A stretch of DNA of 64,000 bases from Novosphingobium sp. RL4 (GTDB lineage Bacteria > Pseudomonadota > Alphaproteobacteria > Sphingomonadales > Sphingomonadaceae): NCBI RefSeq assembly GCF_035658495.1, contig NZ_CP141944.1, positions 3,250,001 through 3,314,000 of the forward strand, given 5' to 3'. This document shows positions 19,835 through 28,393 of the stretch, piece after piece. Every line of letters starts with the position of its first letter. The stretch's first letter is position 1. Made by a program: the position numbers and the translations under genes. The notes beneath the pieces were generated by a model. It saw nothing but the letters and a program-made list of their open reading frames with translations, was not told the origin of the DNA and made no database searches.

Positions 19835-20677
19835 TCAATCCCCACTTTCGGCACCGAGGATCATCGCGGCGAGCACTCTCCGGCAAATGGCCTGCCTGCC
19901 GACGTCAGGTGATTCTTCGAACAAGGCGGCATCGGAAACCGCAAAAACCCGGCCATGCCCGATCTTGCACCGTGCAATCAGCCCTTCGGATTCGATCCGG
20001 CAGGCATCCCGCGCATCCCCGGGTTTCCCGTCCTTCCCGTGTTTTCCCGATTCCGGGAGCCGATCCCCGGAATTCCCCGAAGACCGAAAGCGGCCCGCCA
20101 GGTTCACGGGAAACTCGCCGACGAAGCTTGCCGCCATCCGCTCGCCCGCGGGTTGCCCCTCGTCGAACTCCATGCGAAGCCCCCAATGCGCGAGAATGGG
20201 CGATAGCATCGCCATGTCCTGCGGGCGGCGCGGATCGCCAAGGGCGTGGCGGGAGGGCATCGTCAGCATGGGGTCGGCAAACAGCAGTACCCTGCCCCCA
20301 TCACGCACCCAGCGATCAAGCGCGACGTTCTCTTGCGGCGAGAATGGACGTGGCTGCGCCAGCACCAGCAACCCATCATGCGGCAGCGGAAGGACGCCGT
20401 TTGCATCGGCAAGCGTGTCCAGCGGCACCAGCTTGCCCGCGTCCGACAGCACCGGACCAGCCCAATGCTGCGGCCGGTCAGCGGCGAGCAGATCCCGGAT
20501 GTCGTCGCTCTCGGCCCAGAGGATTGGCAGGCTGGTGTAGAGCCCCACCTCGCGATCGGCGCGAGGTGGGCGGGAATCGCCGCAGGAGGCGAGCGCCAAG
20601 GCGCCCGCCAGCAACGTCAGTACAGGGCGCAGATTATTGGCCGCCGGCCGGAGATGCGGGCGGCGCGCCCGGATCAC
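19835..20677 (-). CDS. Putative lipoprotein with GldG/ABC-type accessory domain
   Basis: Uncharacterised 280-residue protein. The N-terminus has a basic stretch (RARRPHLR), a hydrophobic core and the lipobox LASC near residue 31, so it is probably an outer- or inner-membrane lipoprotein. The body contains YTSLPILWAE, LLVLAQPRPFSPQENVALDRWVRDGGRVLLFADP and a late RCKIGHGRVFAVSDAALFEE, which resemble the periplasmic domain of GldG-type ABC transporter auxiliary proteins (DUF4350-like). That placement is by pattern only. The GTG start lies 44 bases inside the upstream gene; a CTG near the end of that gene is an alternative. It pairs with the next gene upstream. Confidence 0.65.
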   Translation of the reverse strand: MIRARRPHLRPAANNLRPVLTLLAGALALASCGDSRPPRADREVGLYTSLPILWAESDDIRDLLAADRPQHWAGPVLSDAGKLVPLDTLADANGVLPLPHDGLLVLAQPRPFSPQENVALDRWVRDGGRVLLFADPMLTMPSRHALGDPRRPQDMAMLSPILAHWGLRMEFDEGQPAGERMAASFVGEFPVNLAGRFRSSGNSGDRLPESGKHGKDGKPGDARDACRIESEGLIARCKIGHGRVFAVSDAALFEESPDVGRQAICRRVLAAMILGAESGD

Positions 20678-20993
20678 TCACCTCGCCGGTGGGCGTCGGA
20701 CTGGGGTCGGAGGCTGGCACCACGCCGATATCGGCAAGCGGGTCGCTCGCCTGCTTCTTGGGCTTGGCATCGGCTGCAACGACCTGCCGGATGGGATCTT
20801 CGGTGTCGATCAGGCGGGTGCGGTCGTTGATGATATTGGCGAGGCCGACGATGAGCAGCATGGCGCAGAGGCCGAACAGCCCCACTTGTAACCGATGTAC
20901 CGCCTGCGAACGCAGTTCGCGCGCCGAGGGCGGCACGAAGTGCTGGGGCGTCGTGATCGGCTCGATCATCGTAGGCGGAATGTGTCCTGCCAT
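20634..20993 (-). CDS. Small single-pass membrane protein of unknown function
   Basis: 119 residues: a hydrophilic N-terminal tail of about 35 residues, one transmembrane helix (VGLFGLCAMLLIVGLANII, about 37-56), and a Pro/Ala/Asp-rich tail (SDPSPTPTGEVSDPGAPPASPAGG). I do not recognise a family. It lies 16 bases after cysK and its end overlaps the lipoprotein gene, so the three probably share a transcript; the pair may form one membrane-associated unit. Confidence 0.6.
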   Translation of the reverse strand: MAGHIPPTMIEPITTPQHFVPPSARELRSQAVHRLQVGLFGLCAMLLIVGLANIINDRTRLIDTEDPIRQVVAADAKPKKQASDPLADIGVVPASDPSPTPTGEVSDPGAPPASPAGGQ

Positions 20994-21009
20994 CGACAGA
21001 TCGTTTACC

Positions 21010-22020
21010 TCAGGATTCCAGCCATGGGAAGACAGGCAGATTTTTCGCCTTCAACCATTCCGGATTGTACAGCGAGGAAAGGTAGCGGAAGCCGGTGTCG
21101 CATAGAATTGTGGCGACCCGGGCATCGGCCTTGCCTTCGGCCACCAGCTTGCGGCCGAGCGCCACGGCGCCCGCCACGTTGATGCCCGAGGACAGGCCCA
21201 GGCAAAGGCCTTCCTCCGACAGCAGGCGACGGACCCATTCCAGCCCTTCCTCATCCGAGATGCGGAACTGGGCATCGATCGGCGCGCCTTCGAGGTTGGC
21301 GGTAATGCGCCCCTGTCCGATACCTTCGGCAACGGAGGAACCCTCCGCCTTGAGTTCGCCGTTCGCGTAATAGTTGTAGAGCGCGGCGCCGTGCGGATCG
21401 GTGAGCGCGATGGTGATCGCATCGTCGAACGCCTTGAGGCCCAGCCCCGTCCCGGCAATCGTGCCGCCCGTCCCTGCCGCGCATGTGAAGCCATCGATGC
21501 GGCCGTCCATCTGTTCCCAGATTTCGGGTGCCGTGCTTTCGATATGAGCCTTGCGGTTGGCGATATTGTCGAACTGGTTGGCCCAGATCGCGCCCGGAGT
21601 CTCTTCTGCCAGGCGGCGCGAGGTGTGGACGAAATGCCCGGGGTTCGAGAAAGGCGCAGCAGGAACGAGGACGAGTTCGGCGCCAAGCGCACGCAGAGTG
21701 TCCATCTTCTCGCGCGACTGGGTCTCGGGCATGACGATGATCGTCTTGTAGCCCAGCGCATTGGCGACGAGCGCGATGCCGATGCCGGTATTGCCAGCCG
21801 TCCCCTCGACGATGGTGCCGCCGGGCTGGAGCAGCCCCTTCGCCTCAGCGTCGCGCACGATCCAGAGGGCCGCGCGGTCCTTCACCGATGCGCCGGGATT
21901 TGCGAATTCGCACTTGCCCCAGATCTCGCAACCAGCCGCTTCGCTGGGGCCCTTGAGCAGGACGAGCGGGGTGTTGCCGATGAGGTCGAGAGTGGAGCGC
22001 TGGGAGATGGGTGCAGTCAT
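21010..22020 (-). CDS. cysK: Cysteine synthase (O-acetylserine sulfhydrylase)
   Basis: PLP enzyme making L-cysteine from O-acetylserine and sulfide in the cytosol. The 336-residue product has LIGNTPLVLL, the PLP-lysine motif NPGASVKDRAAL (Lys47), EGTAGNTGIGIALVANA, the phosphate-binding AAGTGGTIAGTG loop and SSGINVAGAVALGRKL near the end. It is a little longer than standard CysK (about 310-325), and its MPETQSREK loop and C-terminal ILCDTGFRYLSSLYN suggest the CysK/CBS-like subgroup common in alphaproteobacteria. Upstream at 22053-22065 is a 13-base palindrome, GCAAATGATTTGC, of unknown meaning. Confidence 0.9.
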   Translation of the reverse strand: MTAPISQRSTLDLIGNTPLVLLKGPSEAAGCEIWGKCEFANPGASVKDRAALWIVRDAEAKGLLQPGGTIVEGTAGNTGIGIALVANALGYKTIIVMPETQSREKMDTLRALGAELVLVPAAPFSNPGHFVHTSRRLAEETPGAIWANQFDNIANRKAHIESTAPEIWEQMDGRIDGFTCAAGTGGTIAGTGLGLKAFDDAITIALTDPHGAALYNYYANGELKAEGSSVAEGIGQGRITANLEGAPIDAQFRISDEEGLEWVRRLLSEEGLCLGLSSGINVAGAVALGRKLVAEGKADARVATILCDTGFRYLSSLYNPEWLKAKNLPVFPWLES

Positions 22021-22162
22021 GGCGGCACAGGTAGGAAGTCAGGCGGAAAGGCGCAAATGATTTGCAGAGTTTTTTGAAGGCACCATCCGACTTGTGCGAA
22101 TGGATCCTGGCTCCGGCCTGCGGCGGAATGCAGACGCCCCCACCTCGGCCTCTCGTCGCTCA

Positions 22163-22203
22163 GGACGGCCGGACGGTCTTTTCACCTGACCGTCAGGCCG
22201 TCC
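22163..22203 (-). terminator. Strong stem-loop after the ferredoxin gene
   Basis: A 16-base stem with one mismatch (22163-22178 with 22188-22203) and a 9-base loop begins 6 bases past the ferredoxin stop. It lacks a T tract on the minus strand, so it may act as an RNA 3'-end stabiliser or a weak terminator rather than a standard one. Confidence 0.4.
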
Positions 22204-22209
22204 GAAAGA

Positions 22210-22527
22210 TCAATCTTCCTGCGCGATCGTGACCTTGCAGCCTTCGAGCGCCGCGGTGACCGGAACCTGGCAGGAAAGGCGCGAGAATTCGTTGCGATGG
22301 TCGGAACTGTCGAGCAGGTCGTTCTCGTCCTCGCTCATCGCGGGCAGCTTGTCCGCGAAGGCCGGGTCGATGTGGACATGGCAGGTTGCGCAGGAGCAGC
22401 AGCCACCGCAGAGAGCCAGCAACTCGTCGAAGCCGCTGTCGCGGATCGTTTCCATCAGGGTGCGGCCTTCGAGGGCCTCGACGGTGGATTCTTCGCCCGA
22501 TTGATTGATGACGATGATCTGCGGCAT
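22210..22527 (-). CDS. [2Fe-2S] ferredoxin, adrenodoxin type
   Basis: 105-residue electron carrier. The cysteines fit the vertebrate/ISC-type pattern C-x5-C-x2-C...C: Cys40, Cys46, Cys49 and Cys86, with extra cysteines at 43 and 44, and the typical [10 protein letters not shown] acidic helix that binds partner reductases or P450s. The ATG at 22527 is preceded by AGAGGATCGACGAG, a fair ribosome site; a longer open frame upstream has no family resemblance. It is a single-gene unit divergent from the glycosylase gene, so no dedicated redox partner is visible. Confidence 0.9.
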   Translation of the reverse strand: MPQIIVINQSGEESTVEALEGRTLMETIRDSGFDELLALCGGCCSCATCHVHIDPAFADKLPAMSEDENDLLDSSDHRNEFSRLSCQVPVTAALEGCKVTIAQED

Positions 22528-22552
22528 TCTCGTCGATCCTCTTTCTGATACT

Positions 22553-22570
22553 GCATGTATCATAACATGC
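22553..22570 (-). promoter_or_regulatory. Inverted repeat over a -10-like hexamer before the ferredoxin gene
   Basis: GCATGT (22553-22558) and ACATGC (22565-22570) form a 6-base inverted repeat with 6-base spacer. On the minus strand the overlapping TATGAT is a good -10 match about 35 bases before the ferredoxin ATG. No -35 match was found at the right distance. The repeat could be an operator, but the regulator is unknown. Confidence 0.3.
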
Positions 22571-22633
22571 TTGTTTCGGCCTTTGCGGCCGGCTGCTAAT
22601 GACTGCAACCCCCTTTTGCAAGGTAATCGAATA

Positions 22634-23251
22634 ATGGGCTTGAGCGCAGGCGCACTGAAACTGGGACTGGATGCGATTGCTGCCAAGGAACCTGCCATCG
22701 CTCGTGCGCTGGATGTCGCCGGCTACCCCGAACCCCGCATCCGCGCGACCGGATATGCCACCCTGCTGCGGACCATCGTCGGCCAGCAAGTGTCGGTTGC
22801 GGCGGCGGCATCGGTATGGAACCGGCTGGAAGCGCTGCTGGGCGAAGGCATTGCGCCCGAAGTCCTGCTCGCCGCCGAATTCGACGCCTTGCGGGCCTGC
22901 GGGCTCTCACGCCAGAAGCAGGGATATGCACGCAGCCTTTGCGAACTCGTTGTGGCGGGCACGCTCGATTTCGAAAATCTGCCGGAAGACGACGACGAGG
23001 CCATAGACCAACTGGTGCGGATCAAGGGGATCGGACGATGGTCCGCCGAAATCTACCTGCTGTTCGCGGAAGGGCGGCCGGACATCTGGCCTGCCGGTGA
23101 TCTCGCGGTTCAGGCGGGGCTGCACAAAATCCTCACCCTGGAGGCCAGGCCCAGCGAAAAGCAGACGCGCCAGATCGCCGAAAGCTGGCGGCCGCACCGA
23201 GGTGCGGCGGCGATCTTCACCTGGCACTGCTACAACAACCCGGCTCTCTAG
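22634..23251 (+). CDS. DNA-3-methyladenine glycosylase II family (HhH-GPD)
   Basis: Base-excision repair enzyme that removes alkylated bases. The 205-residue product has the HhH-GPD fold: [25 protein letters not shown], the helix-hairpin-helix [19 protein letters not shown], and the catalytic Asp in [12 protein letters not shown]. It lacks the extra N-terminal domain of E. coli AlkA (282 residues), so it belongs to the shorter AlkA-like group. ATG at 22634 with AAGGT upstream; a longer open frame starts inside the divergent promoter region and is not credible. Confidence 0.9.
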   Translation: MGLSAGALKLGLDAIAAKEPAIARALDVAGYPEPRIRATGYATLLRTIVGQQVSVAAAASVWNRLEALLGEGIAPEVLLAAEFDALRACGLSRQKQGYARSLCELVVAGTLDFENLPEDDDEAIDQLVRIKGIGRWSAEIYLLFAEGRPDIWPAGDLAVQAGLHKILTLEARPSEKQTRQIAESWRPHRGAAAIFTWHCYNNPAL

Positions 23252-23260
23252 GCACGCCGC

Positions 23261-24376
23261 CTAGGCCGGGATGGTAACAACCGGCGCAGAGGCACGGGGA
23301 AAGCGCTCCTCCATCCAGCGCCGCAACTTTGGCGACTGGCGCTCGGTAAGGATCGAGATGGCCGCACAAGTGAGCACGATCAGCCCGACAAGTGCGGCGA
23401 ACACCGGAAAACTGCGCCCGGCCTCGATGCCCCATGACCGCAAAAGCTGAATCAGCGGCCAGTGGAACAGGTAGAGGGTGAATGAAAAACCGGCGAGCGT
23501 CTTCGCGGCCGTTTCCAGCCGCATGACCGGTTTCGCCAGCCGGTTCGCGAGCGGGCGCACACCGGCAAGCGCGGTGGTCATGACCACGCCCATGAACAGG
23601 TCCGACAGCGCCCACTGCGACCATTCGGCGTCCCCCGGCCACCACGCCTTCAGCAGCGGATTGAGCGTCTCCCGGTCTATCTCGAACAAGGCCAGCGCCA
23701 TCCAGACCGCCGCGACCAGAAGAAACGGAGCCGCCGCCAGCGGGAGACGCCGCGCGGCAGGCGTGTGTGTGAGCGCGACACCGAAGAGCCAGACCGGCAT
23801 CAGGAGCAGGATCGCCCCGCCAGCCGCCGCACAGCCGACGATCACGGCAATCACGCGCAACCAGCCGCGCAGGAACGCCGCCAACGCGAAGATCGCATAA
23901 TACCAGACCTCGTAGCAGAGCGACCAGTAAGGCGGATTCCAGACCGGCCCCGCCACGCCGGGCCAGGCGCTGATGAAGGTCAGCGGCGCCAGCAACTGCC
24001 TGGTCACTGCCAGCGCGTCTTCCGGGCTGTTGTCCATCCGTACCGGGCTCGGCCCGGCCAGCAGATATGCCGCAAGCGTGCTGAAGATCAGCGACGGGAT
24101 CGCAACCGGCAGGATGCGCGAGATTCGCGCCACCGCGTAGCGCGGCAGGTTCGAGCGACCGCCGAGCACGGAAGTACTGATGACGAGGCCGGACAACACG
24201 AAGAACACGATCACGCAGTAATGCTGCATCCGCACGCCGAACGGGAACCAGCCGTGATAGAGCCCCAGTTGCACCGCATGTCCCACCGCGACCAGCAGTG
24301 CCGCGCCGAAACGCACGAAATCCAGCACGACCGAAAGCGGCCGTGTCAGGAAGCGTTCGTCGGACACCGGCGACAT
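23261..24376 (-). CDS. Acyltransferase 3 family membrane protein
   Basis: 371-residue integral membrane protein of the OafA/NolL/YrhL type, which O-acylate surface sugars or other acceptors. The start LDFVRFGAALLVAVGHAVQL holds the conserved RF...H motif of helix 1; FFVLSGLVIS, RYAVARISRILP and PYWSLCYEVWYY are also family hallmarks, with about ten hydrophobic segments. The substrate is unknown. It follows the pterin dehydratase gene by 13 bases on the same strand. Confidence 0.88.
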   Translation of the reverse strand: MSPVSDERFLTRPLSVVLDFVRFGAALLVAVGHAVQLGLYHGWFPFGVRMQHYCVIVFFVLSGLVISTSVLGGRSNLPRYAVARISRILPVAIPSLIFSTLAAYLLAGPSPVRMDNSPEDALAVTRQLLAPLTFISAWPGVAGPVWNPPYWSLCYEVWYYAIFALAAFLRGWLRVIAVIVGCAAAGGAILLLMPVWLFGVALTHTPAARRLPLAAAPFLLVAAVWMALALFEIDRETLNPLLKAWWPGDAEWSQWALSDLFMGVVMTTALAGVRPLANRLAKPVMRLETAAKTLAGFSFTLYLFHWPLIQLLRSWGIEAGRSFPVFAALVGLIVLTCAAISILTERQSPKLRRWMEERFPRASAPVVTIPA

Positions 24377-24389
24377 CCGCCCCGACCGT

Positions 24390-24689
24390 TCAGGCGTCGG
24401 GGGCGGCAGCGTCGATAAAGCGCGCCAGTTCCACGTCGCGGCGGCTCAGGCCCGCGGCATCGTGCGTGGTCAGCGTGATCTCGACGCGGTTGTAGACATT
24501 GAACCACTCGGGGTGGTGATCGGCCTTGTCCGCCTGGATCGCCACGCGGGTCATGAAGCCGAAAGCCTCGTTGAAGTCGGCGAATTTCAGCTTGCGCACG
24601 ATGGCAAGACCGTCCTCGCGCAAGTGCCAGGCGGGCAATCCGGCCAGCGCTTCGCGCAGTTCGGTATCGGTGAGGCGGGCAATCGACAT
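24390..24689 (-). CDS. phhB: 4a-hydroxytetrahydrobiopterin dehydratase
   Basis: Recycles 4a-hydroxy-tetrahydropterin, usually for phenylalanine hydroxylase. The 99-residue product shows [33 protein letters not shown] and the signature [27 protein letters not shown] with the catalytic His pair. The ATG at 24689 has GGAG upstream; a start five codons earlier is possible. No phenylalanine hydroxylase gene lies in the window. Confidence 0.93.
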   Translation of the reverse strand: MSIARLTDTELREALAGLPAWHLREDGLAIVRKLKFADFNEAFGFMTRVAIQADKADHHPEWFNVYNRVEITLTTHDAAGLSRRDVELARFIDAAAPDA

Positions 24690-24778
24690 GATGAAAGGCT
24701 CCATCGGCGGCAACTCGGCCCTGAAAAGAGCCTTGACCAACTTGGCACTGGAGGGCCTTTCCACTATCGCGTCAGCCC

Positions 24779-25387
24779 ATGCAAGGGGCCTCCATCGCGA
24801 TCGACGATCTCGCCTGCCGTCGCGGCGACAGGCTGCTGTTTCGCGGCGTCTCCTTGCGGCTTGAGGACGGCGAGGCGCTTCAGGTGACCGGCAGCAACGG
24901 CATCGGCAAATCAAGCCTCCTGCGCATCGTTGCGGGTCTGGCGCCGGCTTATGCCGGACGAGTGGCAACCAGCGGCGCGATCGGCCTGGTGGACGAACGC
25001 CCGGCGCTGGATCCCGGCCAGACCCTTGGCGCGGCGCTCGCATTCTGGCGGCGGATCGACGCCAGCCCCGATGATGGCAACCGGCCGGGCGGGGCGCATG
25101 CCGATCATCTCACCCGCCTCGGCCTCGCGGGGCTTCTCGACGTTCCGGTGCGCTATCTCTCCACCGGGCAGAAGAAGCGCGCCGCCCTGGTCCGGCTGCT
25201 CGGACAGAAGGCTGCGATCTGGCTGCTCGACGAGCCGCTCAACGGGCTGGACACCCATGCCGCGGCGCTCACCGAAACGCTCGCCGCCGAGCATTGCGCG
25301 GCCGGCGGGATCGCGGTGATCGCCTCGCACCAGCCTTTCGCGCTGCCGGGAATGCGCGGTCTGGCGCTGGCGGAGTACGCTGCATGA
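24779..25387 (+). CDS. ccmA: Heme exporter ATP-binding protein CcmA
   Basis: ATPase subunit of the CcmABCD system of cytochrome c maturation, which releases heme-loaded CcmE. The 202-residue product has Walker [10 protein letters not shown] at 38-46, the CcmA-type ABC signature LSTGQKKR at 127-134, and Walker B IWLLDEP at 147-153. It overlaps ccmB by ATGA. Confidence 0.94.
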   Translation: MQGASIAIDDLACRRGDRLLFRGVSLRLEDGEALQVTGSNGIGKSSLLRIVAGLAPAYAGRVATSGAIGLVDERPALDPGQTLGAALAFWRRIDASPDDGNRPGGAHADHLTRLGLAGLLDVPVRYLSTGQKKRAALVRLLGQKAAIWLLDEPLNGLDTHAAALTETLAAEHCAAGGIAVIASHQPFALPGMRGLALAEYAA

Positions 25388-26043
25388 CCGGGCGTTTCTG
25401 GTCCCTGCTGCGGCGCGACCTTGCCCGTCTGCTGCTGGGCGGACGCGGCGGCGGGGCGCTGCTGCCGGTGCTGTTCTTTCTCTCGGTCGCCATGCTCTAT
25501 CCCTTCGCCGTCGGCCCCGACGCGCCGCTGCTGGCGCGGACCGGGGGCGGGGTGATCTGGGTGGCGGCGCTGCTCGCCGCGATCCTGCCGCTTGACCGGC
25601 TGGTAGAGCCGGACATCGAGATGGGCCTATTCGACCAATGGGCCCTGCGCGGGATTTCGGAGGAACTGGTGATCGCGGTGCGGGTGCTCGCTCACTGGCT
25701 GAGCTTCGGCCCCCCGCTCATGCTCGCCGCCCTGCCTGCCGGGGCTTTGCTGGGGCTGGAGCGGCATACCCTGCTGCTCGTCGAGATCGGCCTGCTGGCC
25801 GGAACCCCCGGCCTTGCGGCGCTGGGCGTCACCGTCGCAGCCCTGACGGCAGGGCTGCGCGGCGGTGCAGCGCTGGGCGGGTTGCTGGTCATCCCGATGG
25901 CCGTTCCGGTGCTGATCTTCGGCGCAGGAAGCCTCGGGACGGGCGGAGAAAGCGGCCTCGCGCTCACGGCGGCGGCCAGCCTCGTCCTGCTCGCCATCGC
26001 CCCCTTCGCAGGCGGCGCGGCCGTGCGGGCGGCGCGGGGCTGA
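25384..26043 (+). CDS. ccmB: Heme exporter membrane protein CcmB
   Basis: Membrane subunit of the cytochrome c maturation ABC complex. The 219 residues contain six hydrophobic segments, the N-terminal WSLLRRDLARLL and the family loop LDRLVEPDIEMGLFDQWALRGISEELV. The ATG lies in an ATGA overlap with ccmA. ccmC and the rest of the ccm genes do not follow, so the system is split in this genome. Confidence 0.93.
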   Translation: MTGRFWSLLRRDLARLLLGGRGGGALLPVLFFLSVAMLYPFAVGPDAPLLARTGGGVIWVAALLAAILPLDRLVEPDIEMGLFDQWALRGISEELVIAVRVLAHWLSFGPPLMLAALPAGALLGLERHTLLLVEIGLLAGTPGLAALGVTVAALTAGLRGGAALGGLLVIPMAVPVLIFGAGSLGTGGESGLALTAAASLVLLAIAPFAGGAAVRAARG

Positions 26044-26143
26044 ACCGGCCGGTTTCATCGCCACGGCGGTTGGCGCCGCGCTCTCACCCCCCGCATAGTG
26101 CCGCCCCGATCCGGCAAGAACCGGGCGCTGGGGAGAAAAGCCG

Positions 26144-27310
26144 ATGGAACGCATGGTTCAGGGGGGGATCCAGGGATACAGGGACCTGATCGACCGGGCC
26201 CGAACGGAAACCGGCCTTGACGATTTCGGTGACGACGGATTTCGCGAAGGCCTTGAAATTCTTGTCGATTCCTTAAACCGCGAAGCGCAGCTGAATGCCT
26301 TGGGCGCCAGCGCTCTTGCCGAGCGGATCGTCCTTCACCTCAAGCAGCGGCTGGAAATCGAGGACTGGTATCGCCGCCATCCCGAGATCGAGGACGAGGA
26401 AATCCGCGCACCGCTGTTCGGGGTGAGCCTGCCGCGCACCGGCTCCTCGGCGCTGTCCTACCTGCTCTCCAGCGACCCGGCGATCCGCTACCTGCGCGTC
26501 TGGGAAAGCAGCCGCCCCTGCCCGCCGCCCGGCACCGTCGAAGGCCCCGATCCGCGCCGCGGCGTCTCCGCCAGCACCGCCGACGAAAACCTCAAGGGCG
26601 GCACCCGTACCCCCAGCGGGATCGATGGCGCCATGGAGTGCCAGGACCTCATGGCGCTCGATTTCAAGAGCCAGATCTTCCAGGCATTTGCCCGGATTCC
26701 CCGCTATTCCGACTGGCTGATGCAGGCCGACCTGAACGGCACCTACGCCTACCACAAACGCACCTTGAAACTGCTCCAGTGGCGCCAGCCCACCCGTCCC
26801 TGGCGGCTCAAGGCCCCTACGCACATGCTCTATCTGGATGCGCTGGTTTCGGCCTATCCGGATGCCCGCTTCGTCATGACGCATCGCGATCCGAGCGAGG
26901 TGATCCTCTCGGTGGCCACCGTCTATGCCGACATCATCGGCAAGTTCAGCGACACGCTCGACCATGGCTATCTCGGCGAGCTCAACCTGCGGTGCTGGTC
27001 AGAGGCGATGCGGCGCGCGATCGCCTTTCGCGATGCCGGAGGGGACCATCGGTTCCACGATATCCATTTCCGCGCGATGCTCCGCGATCCGATCGGCGAG
27101 GTCCGCGGCCTTTACGACTGGCTGGGCGAGCCGGTCTCCCCCGAGTTCGCGCGGGCGATGGCCGTGTGGTGGACCTCGAACGAGAGCGGCGAGCGCATGG
27201 CCAAGCCCGATCCGGCGCTTTTCGGGCTCGAACCCGCCGCGATACGCGGACATTTCGGCGAATATCTCGCGCGGATGGAGCGCTGGGCCCCGTTCGACGA
27301 GGCGGCATGA
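26144..27310 (+). CDS. Sulfotransferase family protein
   Basis: 388-residue PAPS-dependent sulfotransferase-like protein. The 5'-phosphosulfate loop is LPRTGSSAL near 96-104 and the 3'-phosphate motif is VMTHRDPSEVILS, both in the right order; WRLKAPTHMLYLDAL between them is also typical of the Sulfotransfer_3 type group. Two stretches of negatively charged residues flank the start. The acceptor cannot be predicted. It is followed by a carboxymuconolactone decarboxylase-like gene, probably in one operon. Confidence 0.85.
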   Translation: MERMVQGGIQGYRDLIDRARTETGLDDFGDDGFREGLEILVDSLNREAQLNALGASALAERIVLHLKQRLEIEDWYRRHPEIEDEEIRAPLFGVSLPRTGSSALSYLLSSDPAIRYLRVWESSRPCPPPGTVEGPDPRRGVSASTADENLKGGTRTPSGIDGAMECQDLMALDFKSQIFQAFARIPRYSDWLMQADLNGTYAYHKRTLKLLQWRQPTRPWRLKAPTHMLYLDALVSAYPDARFVMTHRDPSEVILSVATVYADIIGKFSDTLDHGYLGELNLRCWSEAMRRAIAFRDAGGDHRFHDIHFRAMLRDPIGEVRGLYDWLGEPVSPEFARAMAVWWTSNESGERMAKPDPALFGLEPAAIRGHFGEYLARMERWAPFDEAA

Positions 27311-27360
27311 CGCATCTCAAACCACGGGCCCGACCAGGGGCCAAACCACAGGTGACAACA

Positions 27361-27984
27361 ATGAGCGAAGTAATCAGCGGCCCGGTGCAGTTCGACGCCG
27401 CCGCGCGTGAAGCGCAGACGATCCTCGGCGGGCCGCGCTACACGCCGCTGCGGCTCGATGAGGTGAGCCCCGAGGGGCAGGAGCAGGTCGACGCGATTCG
27501 CGCCGCCTTCCACATTCCCGAAAGCCGCCCCTTCCCCGATGTCAGCCTCATCACCCTGCGCCATCCCGGCATGTTCAAGGGGCAGATGGTCCTTGGCATC
27601 GAACTGGCAGCAAAGGGCACGATCCCCGGCCGCGAACGCGAACTGATGATCCTGCGCCTTGCCCTGCTGGCCCGCGCGCCGTTCGAATGGTGCGAACATG
27701 TGGATATCGGCAAGGCGTTCGGCATCGATGGCGAGGATATCGACCGGGTGATCGCCGGTTCCGCCGCTCCGGGGTGGAGCGAACACGAATCGGCCATGCT
27801 GCGCGCGGTGGAGGAACTCGTGGCTGACCACTGCGTCAGCGATTCGACCTGGGACGTGCTGGCCAAGACCTGGGACGAGATGCAGATGCTGGAGCTTCCG
27901 ATGCTGATCGGTGCCTATCTGATGACGGCGATGCAGCAGAATTCCCTGAAAATTCAGCCCAAGGGCGGTTTCGACTACCGCTAG
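27361..27984 (+). CDS. Carboxymuconolactone decarboxylase family protein
   Basis: 207-residue all-helical protein of the AhpD/CMD superfamily. The central LAAKGTIPGRERELMILRLALLARAPFEWCEHVDIGKAFG carries the conserved E...C-x-x-H part of the family, but with only one Cys, which argues against an AhpD-like disulfide reductase. The ATG at 27361 has AGGTGA five bases upstream; an ATG at 27307 overlapping the sulfotransferase stop would add 18 residues. Its true substrate is unknown. Confidence 0.82.
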   Translation: MSEVISGPVQFDAAAREAQTILGGPRYTPLRLDEVSPEGQEQVDAIRAAFHIPESRPFPDVSLITLRHPGMFKGQMVLGIELAAKGTIPGRERELMILRLALLARAPFEWCEHVDIGKAFGIDGEDIDRVIAGSAAPGWSEHESAMLRAVEELVADHCVSDSTWDVLAKTWDEMQMLELPMLIGAYLMTAMQQNSLKIQPKGGFDYR

Positions 27985-28076
27985 AGGCGCGATTCGCAGG
28001 CGCCCTTGCCGAAGGCGGGCGCCTGCGGGTTCCCGATTCGGCGATTCGAATCGCTCCCGAATCACCCCGATTCGCA

Positions 28077-28107
28077 GGCCGTCGTCCGAGCCGGACGGCG
28101 GCCTTTT
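28077..28107 (+). terminator. Intrinsic terminator of the sulfotransferase unit
   Basis: An 11-base stem with one G-T pair (28077-28087 with 28093-28103), 5-base loop GAGCC, followed immediately by TTTT. It lies 92 bases past the carboxymuconolactone decarboxylase-like gene. Confidence 0.8.
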
Positions 28108-28229
28108 CATGCGTGGAATATCACCCGTTTTTCTGCACGGCTCGTCGGCGGCGGCCGCGTGGACAGTCCTGTGGAAAATGCCGGTATATCCCCGGCAGAA
28201 CCGAGGGAAAACCTATGGATTTCAGGGTA

Positions 28230-28280
28230 AAAAATGGGCCGGGGCGGTTTCTCGCGCATGGCGTGAAATCGCCCCGGCCC
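28230..28280 (-). terminator. Strong minus-strand terminator without an assigned gene
   Basis: A 16-base stem with a single G-T pair (28236-28251 with 28265-28280) and a 13-base loop; on the minus strand it is followed by ATTTTTTACC, six Ts. No minus-strand gene lies between it and the terminator at 28877-28897, so it may end a small RNA that starts near the Fur box around 28390. Confidence 0.7.
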
Positions 28281-28344
28281 AGTCGACAGGAAGGGCAGGC
28301 AGGCGCCCCATGACAAGCGCCGGCCCTAGGTCCTTGGTGCAGGC

Positions 28345-28393
28345 TTGACGGGCAAGACAAGCTGCGTACACATAGCTAATGATAATCATTCGC
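28345..28393 (+). promoter_or_regulatory. Promoter with Fur box
   Basis: TTGACG (28345-28350), 16 bases, TACACA (28367-28372) form a plausible promoter. Directly downstream, GCTAATGATAATCATTCGC (28375-28393) matches the 19-base Fur consensus GATAATGATAATCATTATC at 16 positions. The box covers the expected transcription start, so iron-loaded Fur should repress the downstream gene. Confidence 0.75.

Noticed and set aside
22053-22065. 13-base palindrome GCAAATGATTTGC before cysK
   Set aside because: Single occurrence in the window with no promoter element in register and no known regulator with this site, so not listed as a feature.
28006-28230. 74-codon plus-strand frame in the structured gap
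   Set aside because: It crosses a strong terminator and lacks a ribosome site.
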